A DNA stretch of 52,586 nt from Ophiosphaerella korrae (GCA_028456385.1 JALNQF010000290.1:1-52586), one strand, 5' to 3'; positions 1-11,545 are shown, counted from the first letter of the stretch. Translations and numbers: made by a program. Notes: a model not told the origin generated them from the letters alone.

Positions 1-434
1 CCCCATACACGATACTGAGTTGATGCAAGTTGGATGTAAATTACAATATACGTAAGATCCGATTGAATTCTATGCGCACGAGCCATGCTCAAGAATTCGT
101 GCACTGTGTATAATGTATACTATGCACAGACACCAATCGTTACGCGAGCTGTGACCTTCGGCCCCCCCCACTTGTGATAGCAATGCAATTGGCCAGAGTC
201 AAACACAGTTGCGGCGATGCAATTTCAGAGGAGCTCCCACAGTGAGCCAACAATAGACTAATCCGAAATAGTACTAGTATTCTCCTGTAACCAATTTTTG
301 GGGATTCTTCAGATCTCCAAGGGTTAAATCTGCTTCTTTTTGCCGAATCATGAGATTCATGGAAGCTGTTCGCCAATATCATCGGTCGCTACCTTTGTCG
401 CAGGGCATAGAATGTTCTGACCTATAGATTAGCA
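1..434. other. 3' flank of the SNF2 gene
   Basis: No convincing gene is seen. Short open frames have no domain signature. A run of C at 163-170 and AT-rich stretches are the only visible features. It lies downstream of the minus-strand SNF2 gene. Confidence 0.5.
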
Positions 435-3400
435 CTACCGCGTGGAGATTGCTCCATCACCTACCATGATCTCCTCTGCCTTTCGCAATGTATGCTCATC
501 CTCAACTAATCCAAAGCCTCCACGTGCAAGCTGTAACTTACGTAGTTGACGAGACTGCACAGCCTATGTAATTTAGAGGTATACCTGAAGGAGAGTTCCT
601 TAACATACCTCCTCCACTGTGCCCTTCACGATGTATCGGATGATCTTAACAGATTTCTCTTGCCCAAGTCGGAGAATACGTCCAATTGCCTAGCTCTCTA
701 CGGAAGGGTTCCATTGTGGTTCAACAATGCGGATATTGTTTGCTACTTTGAGTTTATTCAGACTATGATTTGATCAGCTCCTCACTGTTTACTGAAGAGG
801 TCGTTAATTACCCCACTGCACCAGTACCCAGTGTTATTAATAAGATCCGAGTGCTGTTGGATGCTTCGAAGTCTGAGAGGATTCTACTTCTCTTACTGGT
901 TGGTACCTGACCATGGATACGATAGTAGAGCATTGATCCAGAGTCGAACATCCGGGCAATGATATCTAGAGTTGTTTTCCAGAAAGAAAATACAATACTA
1001 ACTGCTTTGTCAGTCCACGCTTCATTGCAAGTTAATCTTAGGTAATTAGGGAAATATTACCACTTTTCGTTATTACCATGACCTTTGACATTAGCTAAAA
1101 GTCTTAGAAGTTTTGTGGAATACCTGTCATTGGCGGGCACATCATGATCCTCAGTTACTGTGCTCGGATGCACAATAAAGGAAGCTCGCTCCCCGCGCAA
1201 TCCGCACACAGGGCATCGTGCACAGCCAGCTTCTTGACTGTTATCCAAATCATTTTCATATACGGGCAAGCATTCACCACATATAAGGTGTTGGCAAATC
1301 GTGAGTCTACCGGAGCTAAGGTCGTCTTCTTGATACATAGTGTTGATTTCAGTAGTGCATTGAACACACGTCGATTTTGAGGAAGTCTGTAAGTAGCTTA
1401 ATGCTTCCTCGGGGTCTTTAGGAAGACAATGGGCCTGCATCCTTTTCGACAATGATTTTTCGCCATCATTACAGAAGAGGCGCATCCCCAGGATGGCTTG
1501 TATGACATGCTGATTGGCTTTTTTCATGCTGTGTCCGGAGATTGCCAGATCGATTGCATGTTTGCACAGTTCCCCAAAATTGTGATATGTTCGTGTTTCA
1601 TCAGTCGAGAGGTCCAGAAATTGGATATCAACCAATGGCTCTGGAAGTTGAAGAAGACCTTTTGTTCGTCGTAAACAGAGTGCTTCCAGAAGCCGCCTCA
1701 GATTAGCAAAGCGCCCTGATAGATTCCCAATTATAGGTGCAGTAATATACTTGCGGAACATAGCGAGATCTTCTAGTATTGGTACTTTGAGAAATTTCAC
1801 CAAAGCACCAAGATCATCCAGAGAATTTTGTATAGGTGTGCCTGTCAGACACCATCGAATCCTGGATGGCAGAGCGTTGATCGCCCGAAACTGTTTCGTT
1901 GTTGGGTTTCGAATGATATGAGCTGAGACCTGGGTTAGTTTCTGGGACAATTGACGAACAATGCACTTATACCCTCGTCCAGAACTATACGATACCACTC
2001 AATGCGATGTAAGGTACTGTTTCCACGACAAAAGTCCGCAGCTATGCTTGCATAGGTTGTGAGTACAATTTCATGCTGAAGCAAGTAAGCAAGCCCTATA
2101 GCCTTGCCAGATCCGTGATATCGATGTGTCAAAACTGTTCTAGGGACAATATGTCTGCGAAAGTCAGCAGATGTCTAATTGTGTATTGTGACGCTCACTT
2201 CTCAATCTCTTCAACCCAGCTCTCCAGAAGTACTAAGCTATCAGCAATCACTACCGCCGTCCACCAGGACTTGACTTACAGGCTGAGGGTACAATCACCA
2301 ATGTACTTTTAGATGGAGTTACATCAGACCAATATGTTATAGGGGCTCTGGTGCTGGTAAATGCATGCTCAAGTGCCCTTCCCAGTGATTCTACGATAAC
2401 TGCAAGCATAGAGAGTGTTTTCCCAAGGCCCATATCATCAGCAAGAATACCGCCATTTATATCTTCCATCTCGCTGCTCTTAGCACCCGTAATAACATGT
2501 TTGAAACTATGTGACATTAATTAGGAGCGGATGGATGCATGTGCAATTGACATACCAAACGAACCCGTTTTCTGTTGAGTGTAGCTTCCAAAGTAGCAAC
2601 GATGGTGGTAAATCTCCTGTTTCTCTTCTAATAATAAAATCCACGGCTTCGCTTTGATGCCTACACATTTTAGCACCAATCTAAGCCTATTTTCAAATAC
2701 TGACTTGATCAAAGAGGTGCGAATGCCATGACTAGTAAAATTCTCTTTCAGAAACCTCGGTTGCAGTATATGATCCAAGACTGATTCGATTTTGATATTT
2801 GTAGCCTCGCTCTCCCTCTGGCATGATTCCAACTGAGTAATCGTCATTGAGTTGTCCGGGGTGATACCCACAACGCCGGGTAATTTTAGGTATTGTGGAT
2901 TGTCATATTTGATCGAATGTCTGCTAACCAATGGGAGCTGCAAGAACATTTTCGCCGCTGCAAGTATGTCTCCAACTGCATGTGCTGAACTAGTGGGTCC
3001 ATAGACATTGAAGCTTATCAGTAACGCAGCGCATTTTCCAGACTTCCTCCAATCTGTTGTAGCTCTCTCAAGGTCCGAATTAGCTACTATACAATCTAGT
3101 TCGACGCCTGGGAAGTTTACTAATCGCTTCAGACTACGGGATGCTTTTACACTGAGGCATCCAAACGCCTCTTCACCGCGTATACTCAGCCAGCAAAAGT
3201 CAAGGTTGAACAGGTAGTCTAGGAATATGAAACCTTCGACCTTATTTGATGATTTACTGCGTCCATGAGATATAGGTGGATGCTCCCTGACTTGTAGAGG
3301 TAGGTCGAGGAGCTGAAAATGATTACCTTATATGAATGTGTGGACACTAGAAGGCTAAGGAGATACATACGGACCCATAACATATCATGCTTTCATCTCT

Positions 3401-3656
3401 AGATTCCTCCATATTTTCTGAAGTGCCACTGCTGGGGTCGTGGTGAGCAGGTGCGGCATTACAAGATTCCAATTGAATCTCAACTCCATCATCTAGCCGA
3501 GATCATGTTATTTTGATAAGTATCAAGTGTTGCATAACATGCTATATAGCTAGTCCTTTTTTTTTTAGGGAACCTAAACTCACCTAGCGTTAGCGACGAT
3601 CTGGAGAGTCGTTGCGGATCCGGCTCATCATCTTTCAGCTGCGAAGGCCTTTTCAT
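435..3656 (-). pseudogene. RAD5-like SNF2/RING DNA-dependent ATPase with one in-frame stop
   Basis: The rebuilt reading has ten exons (minus order): 3656-3584, 3492-3371, 3312-2561, 2506-2280, 2232-2199, 2154-1973, 1922-1077, 1019-812, 762-609 and 554-435, about 905 codons, all in phase. Visible motifs are GGILADDMGLGKT (Walker A), LDEAH split by the 1923-1972 intron, CLTGTPIQN (motif III), a C-x2-C/C-x-H-x2-C-x2-C/C-x2-C RING between helicase halves, and the C-terminal helicase lobe ending in AIGRILRLGQ. This order is that of the Rad5/HLTF/Rad16 group, nuclear ATPases that remodel DNA-protein complexes or act in damage tolerance. Codon 839 (690-692) is TAG where motif VI normally starts with Gln, so a translated product would lose motif VI and its tail. 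The 2507-2560 intron uses a weak donor (GTTTGG) and is the least certain junction. It starts about 500 bp from the divergent STAND gene. Confidence 0.8.
690..692 (-). other. In-frame TAG in SNF2 motif VI
   Basis: Minus-strand codons run NPSVES, TAG, AIGRILRLGQ. Family motif VI reads QxxGRxxRxGQ, so the stop replaces the conserved Gln. One C-to-T change in a CpA context (CAG to TAG) explains it. No intron of workable length could remove it. Confidence 0.75.
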
Positions 3657-4154
3657 CTTGTAGTACAAGAAATCTAAAAAGGTAAATTGAAGCGAACCGA
3701 ATCTTTAAAGGATACATGCGATGATTGGGGCTGAAGGCAATAGGTGATAGCCGACATGAAAGCGCTACTGTGAGTGTAGACCACCAATGTCGATACAGTT
3801 CCTGGGCAGTGATATCGACATCATTAGATACCGGCCCCAAGATTTACGCTACGCCAGTAGGACAGGGTATTTGAATCCTACATGACTAGTTTGAGCAGGA
3901 TTGGAGGCATGATGTGTAGTGCCTAGGCGTGTATTGACCGGTGAACCAGTTGACCGGTGACCAGTTGACCGGTGAGTAGCAAAGTGGGGCGTAAAGCACG
4001 AACCAATCGAATCTACCTAGGCACTGCAACCTAGGTAGGCTAGCACAGCCTAGCCCGCCCCAGCAGCGTCCTGTCGCTCATCAGTCTGGTTTCCTTTCAA
4101 CACATTTCCAAGGTTTTGTGGTCAATTCAGGTATCTGCTTAGGTATGATCCAAA
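3657..4154. promoter_or_regulatory. Shared divergent promoter with triple ACCGGT repeat
   Basis: This is the only DNA between the start codons of two divergent genes. It holds three copies of TTGACCGGTGA starting at 3934, 3950 and 3965 (periods 16 and 15), each centred on the palindrome ACCGGT. They are flanked by an inverted pair, AGTGCCTAGG at 3918-3927 and CCTAGGCACT at 4016-4025. CCTAGG recurs just after as ACCTAGGTAGG. A coordinate control region is inferred from this arrangement; no known factor is assigned. Confidence 0.5.
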
Positions 4155-4403
4155 ATGTCAAATCCATCACTTATACAAACTGCTGCTTTTCAACTTGCGT
4201 TACTGAAGTTCAAAAGCTCTTTGAGTGACAAAGAGAAAAGGCAGTTTGGGGCGACTACTCTCCATGATCTAAATGTTGCTATCGAGGGCATACAGCAGAA
4301 ACAGATGTCTGAGAGAAAGCTGAGAGCTATGAGTAAGCTAGGCAGATTTCTTGAGGGCATGAAAGAGTACGATAAAATTGTGGCCGTTTATCTGAACACG
4401 AAC

Positions 4404-4406
4404 TAG
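4404..4406 (+). other. In-frame TAG in STAND N-terminal domain
   Basis: The frame reads VYLNTN, TAG, LLAFVW. Both sides are family-conserved and in one frame, so the stop lies inside an exon. Removing it by splicing (donor GTAAGC near 4332, acceptor AG at 4405-4406) would also remove about 25 conserved residues. Confidence 0.7.
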
Positions 4407-5200
4407 TTGCTAGCCTTTGTATGGGTGAGGACGAATAATATCCTGGTGCAGGTTGGTTAGAATCAATACTAATGTCTCAAATAGGGCCCTATTAAATTTT
4501 TACTTCAGGTATGAATTCTTTTTGAGCGTCCCCCTAATCACTGGCTGCTACATCATTTCTGATACTAAACTACTAAGGTTGCATCGACATTCTACGAAGC
4601 TTTCGACACTCTGTTAGATGCATATCAGCGTATCGGTGAACATATTTATTTGCTAGCGCAGTACGAATCCTACTTTCACAACCAGCCGCACATGTGTCAT
4701 CCTTTGACGCCTGTTTATGAGGATATTCTGAATTTCCATAGCAAAGCCATGAAGTTTTTCAAGAAGAGAAGTACGTATCTAAGCCACAGTCACAGAATCT
4801 GTTGTCTTACCATGATTAGTATGGCAACAATTATTTCAGGCACTCTGGAAAACGTTCGAGTTCGAATTTGGCGCTATCCTTTGTAACATGCGCGAGCACA
4901 TGAGACTAATCCAGTCACAGGCTACCATTACACAGTTCACAGAAGTGCTCCGGACTCAAGGAGTAGCAAATCTAGTCTTAGAGAACCAGAAAAAGGCCGA
5001 GACGCATAGACAACGTGAAGTTGTCCGCCAATGGCTTTCAGCTGCCAATTGCGAGGCTGATCAAGATACGTTTACGCAAGTACGCCATAAGTACCCAAAA
5101 ACTGGCCAGTGGCTCTTTTCGGACAATACCTTTAGCTCTTGGTTTGATCCTATGTACTGCTTGAGACACATGCTCTGGCTTAATGCTATACCCGGAGCAG

Positions 5201-5255
5201 GCTAGTCAATATAATGCCCTGCTGTTCCCAGCCGCTCAGCTGATGGTTACTGTAG
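5201..5255 (+). other. GC-AG intron inside Walker A codon
   Basis: Only excision of these 55 nt restores GAGKT: the exon ends with CCC GGA GCA G and the next starts GG AAA ACG. The donor is GCTAGT and the acceptor TGTAG. Without excision the frame stops at once. Confidence 0.75.
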
Positions 5256-7519
5256 GGAAAACGATCCTAGCCTCCTTGGTTATCGACGAGGCACGGAAAC
5301 GTCACGGCGTATCTGTGATATTCTTTTACTGCAGATATCTCGACTGCGACAGGAACACGTTCCTCAGTGTCGCACGTGGCCTCCTCTCTCAACTCCTGCT
5401 TCAAGATGAGGCCCTTCTGTCATATCTTCATGAACAAGCATCAAAAAGTGGTCAGGCCATATTGTCCACCGAAGCTATTGCCAAAGAGTTGGAAACTTCA
5501 ATTAAGAACTGTGACAAGCTTTATGTGATTATTGATGGAATTGATGAGTGTGAAAAGAAGGAGGAACGACAGAAGATTATATCTTTTTTCGAAAACACCT
5601 GGGCCTCCCTGCCTCAAGATGAAGCCGACTCACTCCGTTGCCTATTCCTGAGCCAGGATTACGATGTTGCAAGGAAGGATTTTGCTCAAATGTCATCCCT
5701 CAAGATTACTGAGACTCACACGAAAAAGGATATACAGGCCTACTCTATTGCACGGAGTATCGAAATCCAGATGAAGTTTGGACTCTCAGCAGAACGACAG
5801 CGTTATATACACGAAATGGTATCCAATAAAGCAGAAGGTACATTCCCCAGCGGAGAGGTTCATTCAGAGACTAATTTCATTATAGGCATGTTTTTGTTTG
5901 CACGCCTAATGACATCTTTATTATGCGACCAAGTATCCATTGCAGATCTTGACAAACAGCTTTCGCCAAAAACCTTCCCAGACGGACCTTTGAGGCTTGA
6001 TGAAGTGTACGTGCTTATGAAGAGGTTTTGTATCATCGCCTGACATATCCAGATACCTCCGAATCATGGAGCATCTATCGAAAGAAGAACCAAGACGTGC
6101 CCAGTCCCTTAGGCTCTTGACTTGGATGGTATGTGCGAAGCGCCCCATGAAATGGCGAGAGATTCAGTGCGCTATCTCCTTTGACATTGATGGTCAAAAC
6201 GTAGATTGGGACCGCAAGAAACTCTGTGTGGATTCTAAGGACCTGTGTGGGTCTCTCGTAGAAATATATGCCGATGGAACGGTCAACCTTGTTCATCACA
6301 CAGCAAAACGGTAAGGCTGTATTTCTCTGAACCGTTGCTGAACACAAATACAATCGGCCTGTCCACCACTTTCTCGTACGTCCTTCGAATACTAACGCAT
6401 ACAAGATACCTGGTGGACAAAAATATCGTAGAGCTTGGGGCCGGCGAATGTGAGCTATCGTTGCTATGCGTATCATATCTCAGCCTCCCAGGATTTGAAA
6501 AAGGGCTTGCCCATGACGGTATCCAGGCCCTTATCTTATTGGGATATTACGGTTTCTTTGAATATGCATACGCATATTGGCCTCGACATCTAGACACATG
6601 CCTACGTCTCCAATCGTCGATAGTTACCTTAGGAGAAGTGCCTGAAGCTGCAGAAGCCTTCATTGACATGCATTGGGCTGATACAAAGATAAAAGCGAAT
6701 GTTCCGAAGTCATTTATCGAACGTTGGAGGCCGTTAGAAAGAAACGGTAATCTCGATAGACTCGTCCAGGCGGGTTACTTTGCGCAGCGGCAACTACTTA
6801 CAGCAGTAAAACCGAACACGAATGACCAGGTTTTGGTGCTGGATCAAACAATTACCCAGGTTCGAGAATGTCTCGAACAGACATGGGCAATAGCGGGTGG
6901 GTCAGATAAATTTCGATCGATGTACGGGACGGAAATTTTCAAATGCCCGCGCGTCAACTGTGTGCGCTTTTACAATGGGTTTTCTTCGAAGCAGCTCCGC
7001 GACGATCACGTTCCAAAGCACGAGCGATCATTTTTCTGTTCTTTCACTGGATGTGCAATGGCGACGCTTGGATGCGCGACTCTCAAGGAACTGCAGAAAC
7101 ACGAGACAGAATACCATGGCACCATTGATTTTGACGATGAAGATGCAGAATACCCGGAGCTGCCTGCAGCAAAGAATTCATTCCAATGTACTCAATGCGA
7201 TGCCAAATTTACGCGTAACAACAATCTCAAACTCCACATGCGGAAGCATAACGCTCCACATGAGAAGGCCTTTATATGCTCACAATGTGGTAAAAGTTTT
7301 GCAAGATTGGGCGACCGCACCCGACATGAGAGCACCACTCATTCTGACGCGAGCAGCTTTCCATGTGGAGGAACCCTCAAGGATGGCTCTGCATGGGGCT
7401 GTGGGCGTGTATTCAAGAGAGGAGACATATTAAACAGGCACTGGAAAAGTGAGAAAGGGAAAATTTGTATTCAATCTAAGGAACATGAAGAGGCAATAGC
7501 AACAACACCAAACAGCTAG

Positions 7520-8085
7520 GTGAGTCGAGTAAGTCGAGGCATGATGAACAGCTTAGTAATTGAACCTACTTTGAGATAAAGCACGAGAATCTTCAAGGAA
7601 AAGCCATCCAGTCATGCCCAACTGACTCCTAGTTTCAGGTGGTTGTAAGTAAATATACAGAAGGTGCATGTGCACCAATATTCAGTATCTATTACGGACT
7701 AGCGCGAGATGGGCTACAAAATGAGCTCCTCTAAATATGGATCGCCGCAATTCTATAATAAGCAACCAATCATTGCTGCCAACGCAGCGCCTGAGCGCCT
7801 CGGTCGGCGATGCTCGACACTCGCGAGGGGCCGACGTGGTAAAGTTGTCAGGCTAATCAGGCAACAAAGGCGAACGTAGCTTACGTAATTATCCACTCTT
7901 GACTACTGTCACAGTAGATCCAGAGATAAATTGTTCCTATTTGCCTAAGATCGAAGCAATACCAAATGTGGTAGAGACGAAGTTCATCCAACAAACGTAG
8001 TAAAGCGTTTGGTGCAGTTGCTTTACCCTCGATGCTGTGAATCACAGCCCACTCGAGATAGTTGACTTGAACACTATGCACCAAT
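7520..8085. other. Intergenic, no gene seen
   Basis: Region between the 3' end of the plus-strand STAND gene and the 3' end of the minus-strand DUF2470 gene. A minus-strand open frame at 7881-8111 has no recognisable feature and overlaps the end of the DUF2470 gene. Confidence 0.5.
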
Positions 8086-8820
8086 CTAATGCTTCTTTGC
8101 CTCTCTCTCAATTCTCTTCTGTTCGACCAAAGCGTTCAACCTCCACGTAGCTGTTATTCCCTCGATAAAACAGCTAGCCGTCCAGGCCCACCACATTGAA
8201 TCCAGGGGCGTTAAACCATGCTTTGTTTGAAGCCTTCTCGCCATAAATACCGCCTCAATAAAGTGGATAGGAATCATGAATGCTACTACAATCCACCAAC
8301 CAAGGTTAGCGACATAGCTTGAGAATGTCGGGAACCTATACAGTAACGTGTTATACAATAAGGAGCCTGGCTGCCAATTCGACGGCGATGGGAGAAATAT
8401 ATATGAGAAGAAGCATTGCGAGAAATTCCAAAGATGGCCTATGTGCACAGTAGGTGGAATGTACTTGTCGATAACAATATTGCTGCGGCCTAAAATTTGT
8501 AGAGCATCTTTATCGAGCTGCACGACACGCTCTCGTGCTTCGCGAAGGGACTTCATGGGTGGATCAAAGGCGATGGTGTGTTGTTGGCCATTGCACGTGA
8601 TCTTCATTTCATTGATGTTGATATCTGACAGCTGCGCACCGCGGGCTTGGAAGGTAGACTGTTTGCTATAGGCTTCGAGATATCGGCGGATCTGATGTGA
8701 TTTAGCACCCATTGCTTAAGTGTTCTGCTGGGGATGTCTTACTGAATCCTGGTGGTCTGCGTTCATATGATTGATGATGCGTAGCCTTGCAGCATCATCC
8801 TGCGCTCCCTTTGTTTCCAT
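8086..8820 (-). CDS. DUF2470 domain integral membrane protein
   Basis: Two exons, 8820-8743 (26 codons) and 8691-8086, are joined across a 51-nt intron (donor GTAAGA, acceptor CATCAG), giving 227 residues. The short first exon supplies INHMNADHQDS, the His-Met-Asn-Ala-Asp-His signature that opens DUF2470. The second continues with IRRYLEAYSK and ends the domain near YIPP. After about residue 100 there are hydrophobic stretches near FFSYIFLP, WWIVVAFMIPIHFIEAVF and WWAWTASCFIEG, then a basic C-terminus (REAKKH). DUF2470 is known from haem-oxygenase/PNPOx-like proteins; the membrane-bound fungal form has no fixed function. A start at 8712 would cut off the signature and is less likely. Confidence 0.85.
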
Positions 8821-9667
8821 GTGTTATGCTTGTAATGATAGTCTCAGAGTTTGATACCGCTATATTAGGAGGCGGTGTGCGACCGATCTCCCGTGTTGTC
8901 ACATATCAAACGGTTATCATCCCAGATAAAAGCGGAGCGGAGAAATATTTTAGCCGGTGATGAGCTGAACGGAGTGTTCCAGTTCAACGTCTGTTAGTCC
9001 ATCTCTACCCCGTGCCCGTACCTCAGATGCGCTGAGCGCCCAGAAATAAACGATTCCATTAGGCACTCTCGCTGGATAGGTATTCTCCCCATAGCGAGTT
9101 GTAGATGTTCCAAGTTCTGCGTGGCACAAGAAGTGTGGCAATCAGGCGATTGAATCGGCGATGGTTAGCCCCTGTCGGCCTTTAGTTCCGGTCATTTGCG
9201 TAACTCAAGTCGCACAATGGAGAGCAACGTTGGACACGTTAACCCCTCTCGGATCAGGCCCCAAACCAAATGCGCTCACTAATGACTATCACCGCAACTG
9301 CGGTGGCGCTGAAGGCTGGGAGACGGGACGGCAAAGTGGGCACAAGGACGCATGCTTTGAGCCTACGGAACCAAACAGGGCTCCAGCCGTCATCGCGAAA
9401 CGATGTGTACAAGGATGGAGACCGGTTTTAGCGGCAGTTTGTGTGAAGGTGCCACTTGTTGCGTCAGTCTGCATGACGGGGTGGCTCGTGTTAGCAGGGG
9501 TACAGGTACCTTTGCAGCATCAAACCGGTTCCTATCCATAGTCGCATTCCTCTTAACAATTTGTGCCGTCATCTCGAATTCTTTCCTCATCCTCAGAGAT
9601 ATCTTCAGAACGCATCATTTTTACATTAATCCCTCCCACCCTTTTTTTAAATCATCATCACTAAACC
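8821..9667. other. Divergent intergenic region
   Basis: Lies between the minus-strand DUF2470 gene and the plus-strand gene at 9668. Open frames at 9161-9541 and 9289-9590 on both strands overlap each other and look like chance frames. A pyrimidine-rich run (CCCTTTTTTT) just before 9668 fits a fungal 5' leader. Confidence 0.45.
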
Positions 9668-10423
9668 ATGGCGGACACTGTAGAGGAAACCAAGAACTCC
9701 ATTGCTGGAGAGGGTCAAGCTGATGTCAATGCTTCTCTTGGAGGCAAGGGCAGCGCAGAATCATCGAGTAAGAAAACCGAAAAGAAAACGCCGAAGAAGT
9801 TGGGTCAAAAAAAGCCTCAACAGCAGCCCACTCCTGAAGCCACTCCTGCCCCCGATAGCGATGGAGAAGGAGAGGCTGAGCAAGAGGACGCAGGGCGAAA
9901 GCAAACTACCACCGGCGCCGACGCCGACGACTCAGATGAGCCGCAACCACAAAAGTCCAAATCCCAATCGCGGCGTCGACAATCCCGTGGCCGAGGACGA
10001 CGAGGCGGCGAATCAGACGCTGAATCAGCTGTGCGATCTGATGTATCTGCCTCTGGAGGACGCCGCAATCGCCAACGCCAGAAGAAGGGTGGAAAAGGCG
10101 GAGGTCCCCTAGGCGACATCACCGAAAACGTGCCTGGAGGTGAGCTTGTTGGTGGTGCTGGCGACATGGTCCAGAACACCGCTGGCAACGCTGTTAACCA
10201 AGTCGGCAACACTGTTGGTAAGACTCTTGGTGGCCTCACCGGTGGTGGCGACAAAGAAGAAGGTGGAAAGGATGGCGGCGAACAGCTCCGTCTACGACTA
10301 GAACTTAATCTCGATATTGAGATTCAATTGAAGGCTAAGATCCATGGCGACCTCACCTTGGGACTACTGTAAGTCGCAGTAAGGCTTGACATGAGTATTA
10401 GCTAACTTGACCCCAGGAACTAA
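9668..10423 (+). CDS. Disordered Lys/Arg/Gly-rich protein with conserved C-terminal amphipathic tail (copy A)
   Basis: Exon 1 is 9668-10368, then a 48-nt intron 10369-10416 (GTAAGT...GCTAAC...CCCAG) and a six-base coding end that finishes with Asn, 235 residues. Without splicing the protein ends one residue earlier, at LGLL. The first 125 residues are low-complexity: KKTEKKTPKK, QPTPEATPAPDSDGEGEAE, an RRRQSRGRGRRGG basic patch. A Gly/Asn/Val-rich part follows (ENVPGGELVGG, NAVNQVGNTVGKTLGG). The last 35 residues contain LRLELNLDIEIQLKAK then IHGDLTLGLL, alternating charged and hydrophobic. The start codon is in a CCATGG context. Function unknown; the tail recurs in the next gene. Confidence 0.8.
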
Positions 10424-11545
10424 ACGCTTTGCGAGGAATAAGGGACATGATGTTTGTGGTTATGCACCAAGTTTGGAGCTTCTGGTGCTTGAGCTGGCGT
10501 TTTTGGGAATACTAAATAGTGTAATCATACATGCTACGTACAGTGAATACAAACTATTGAAATTCACTCCCATCTATGTCGATTTCCACTCCAACCACTA
10601 CACCGACCATGTTTTTGACAGGACCGGAGACCCAGACCGAGAGCTCATTCCAGCTGGGAGCTATGGCCCACAACGAGCAAGTGCCCCGCAATTTGCGGAT
10701 GGCAAATCTGCATGCTGCGAAACATGCGTCTGCCAACTTTTGCCATATCGTAAAACTCTGCCACGATGGCTAAATGTTCCCTAGCAGGGGTTTCCCGCAT
10801 CGAACTCATCCTGGATTGGCTGCCCCCAGATTTGATGGAGCATTTGCTAACTCTGATAAGTTTGGTTCAGCCCCAAATCCTTGCTGGCGTCCAGCCATTG
10901 TGGCAGGGATCTATACGGTAATGAATTGTGGTCACTCACGCACTGGGAGGATCACCCCCTTGCCACACTGGCTATCTTCACGTCAGATAGAGCGCAGTTT
11001 GCATTCTTGCGTGGGAACAAAGTGGATCGAAGCTGACGGCAAATGCCACAGCACCGCCCGTCCCACCACATCTTCGGCCAATCTTGACCAGTGATGATAT
11101 GGAACGAGAGGGTTGCAGATATTGCTATCAGCTTTTAGGGGAGTTATTCGATGATCATAGGCGCTATTGCGCGGTATGCCATGTCATCAACTCAAATGAT
11201 CTAGCACGAACCTTGTTCAGCATTACCTCGTTTTCGCTTGAGGTTCCAAGCCTGCCTGTCGCCAGTGGAACCGCCACACACGTCACCTCTTTGGGGTTCC
11301 TGCTCAAACGGGATTCCTGTGGTGCACCTTGCAGCCGTTGTGCCGCACATCCAGTGTGGATGCGTCAATCTTGTTTTTTGGTCTGGCTCGTAACCGGTTA
11401 CGCTTGTACCTCCACTGTCGTAGCCCTTTGGCAGTGCTCAACCTCTCCATTGCTCTCCATCTACTTCTTTATTGAATAGCGTTGGCATACTGCCTCCCCA
11501 TACACTATCGTCAGCCATTGAATGATTGCGAAGCTACCACCCGAC
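10424..11545. other. Spacer between the two tail-motif genes
   Basis: No supported gene. An open frame at 11084-11479 (131 codons) is Ser/Cys/Leu-rich with no domain and lies where the promoter of the next gene should be. Confidence 0.45.

Larger units (their letters stand above)
4155..7519 (+). pseudogene. NACHT STAND (NLR-like) protein with C2H2 zinc-finger C-terminus, one in-frame stop
   Basis: The rebuilt reading has seven exons: 4155-4451, 4578-4770, 4820-5200, 5256-5837, 5886-6006, 6053-6310 and 6406-7519, 982 codons in one continuous phase. Residues 1 to about 220 match the fungal STAND N-terminal (Goodbye/DUF7708-like) helical domain. NACHT follows, with Walker A AIPGAGKT at about 286-293 and Walker B VIIDGIDEC at about 380. 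A winged-helix-like segment includes WMVCAKRPMKWREIQ, then HHTAKRYL. The C-terminal third carries about five C2H2 units, the best being FQCTQCDAKF and FICSQCGKSF with H-x3-5-H pairs. Such proteins are cytosolic NTPase switches in fungal self/non-self recognition; usual sensors are WD, ANK or TPR repeats, here zinc fingers. Codon 84 (4404-4406) is TAG directly before the conserved LLAFVW, the only visible lesion. Confidence 0.82.

Noticed and set aside
2507..2560. Alternative donor GTATGT in the SNF2 gene
   Set aside because: It is the stronger donor by sequence but breaks the reading phase with every nearby acceptor; the weak GTTTGG donor keeps the frame.
7881..8111. Minus-strand frame overlapping the DUF2470 3' end
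   Set aside because: Different frame from the DUF2470 gene and without features; not needed as a last exon because that gene has its own stop at 8086.
9817..10254. Pro/Ser-rich minus-strand frame opposite copy A
   Set aside because: Mirror of the Gly/Asp/Arg-rich plus-strand gene, which has better start context and the conserved tail.
11084..11479. 131-codon plus-strand frame between the two tail-motif genes
   Set aside because: Ser/Cys/Leu-rich without pattern and no intron signals; it occupies the expected promoter of the next gene.
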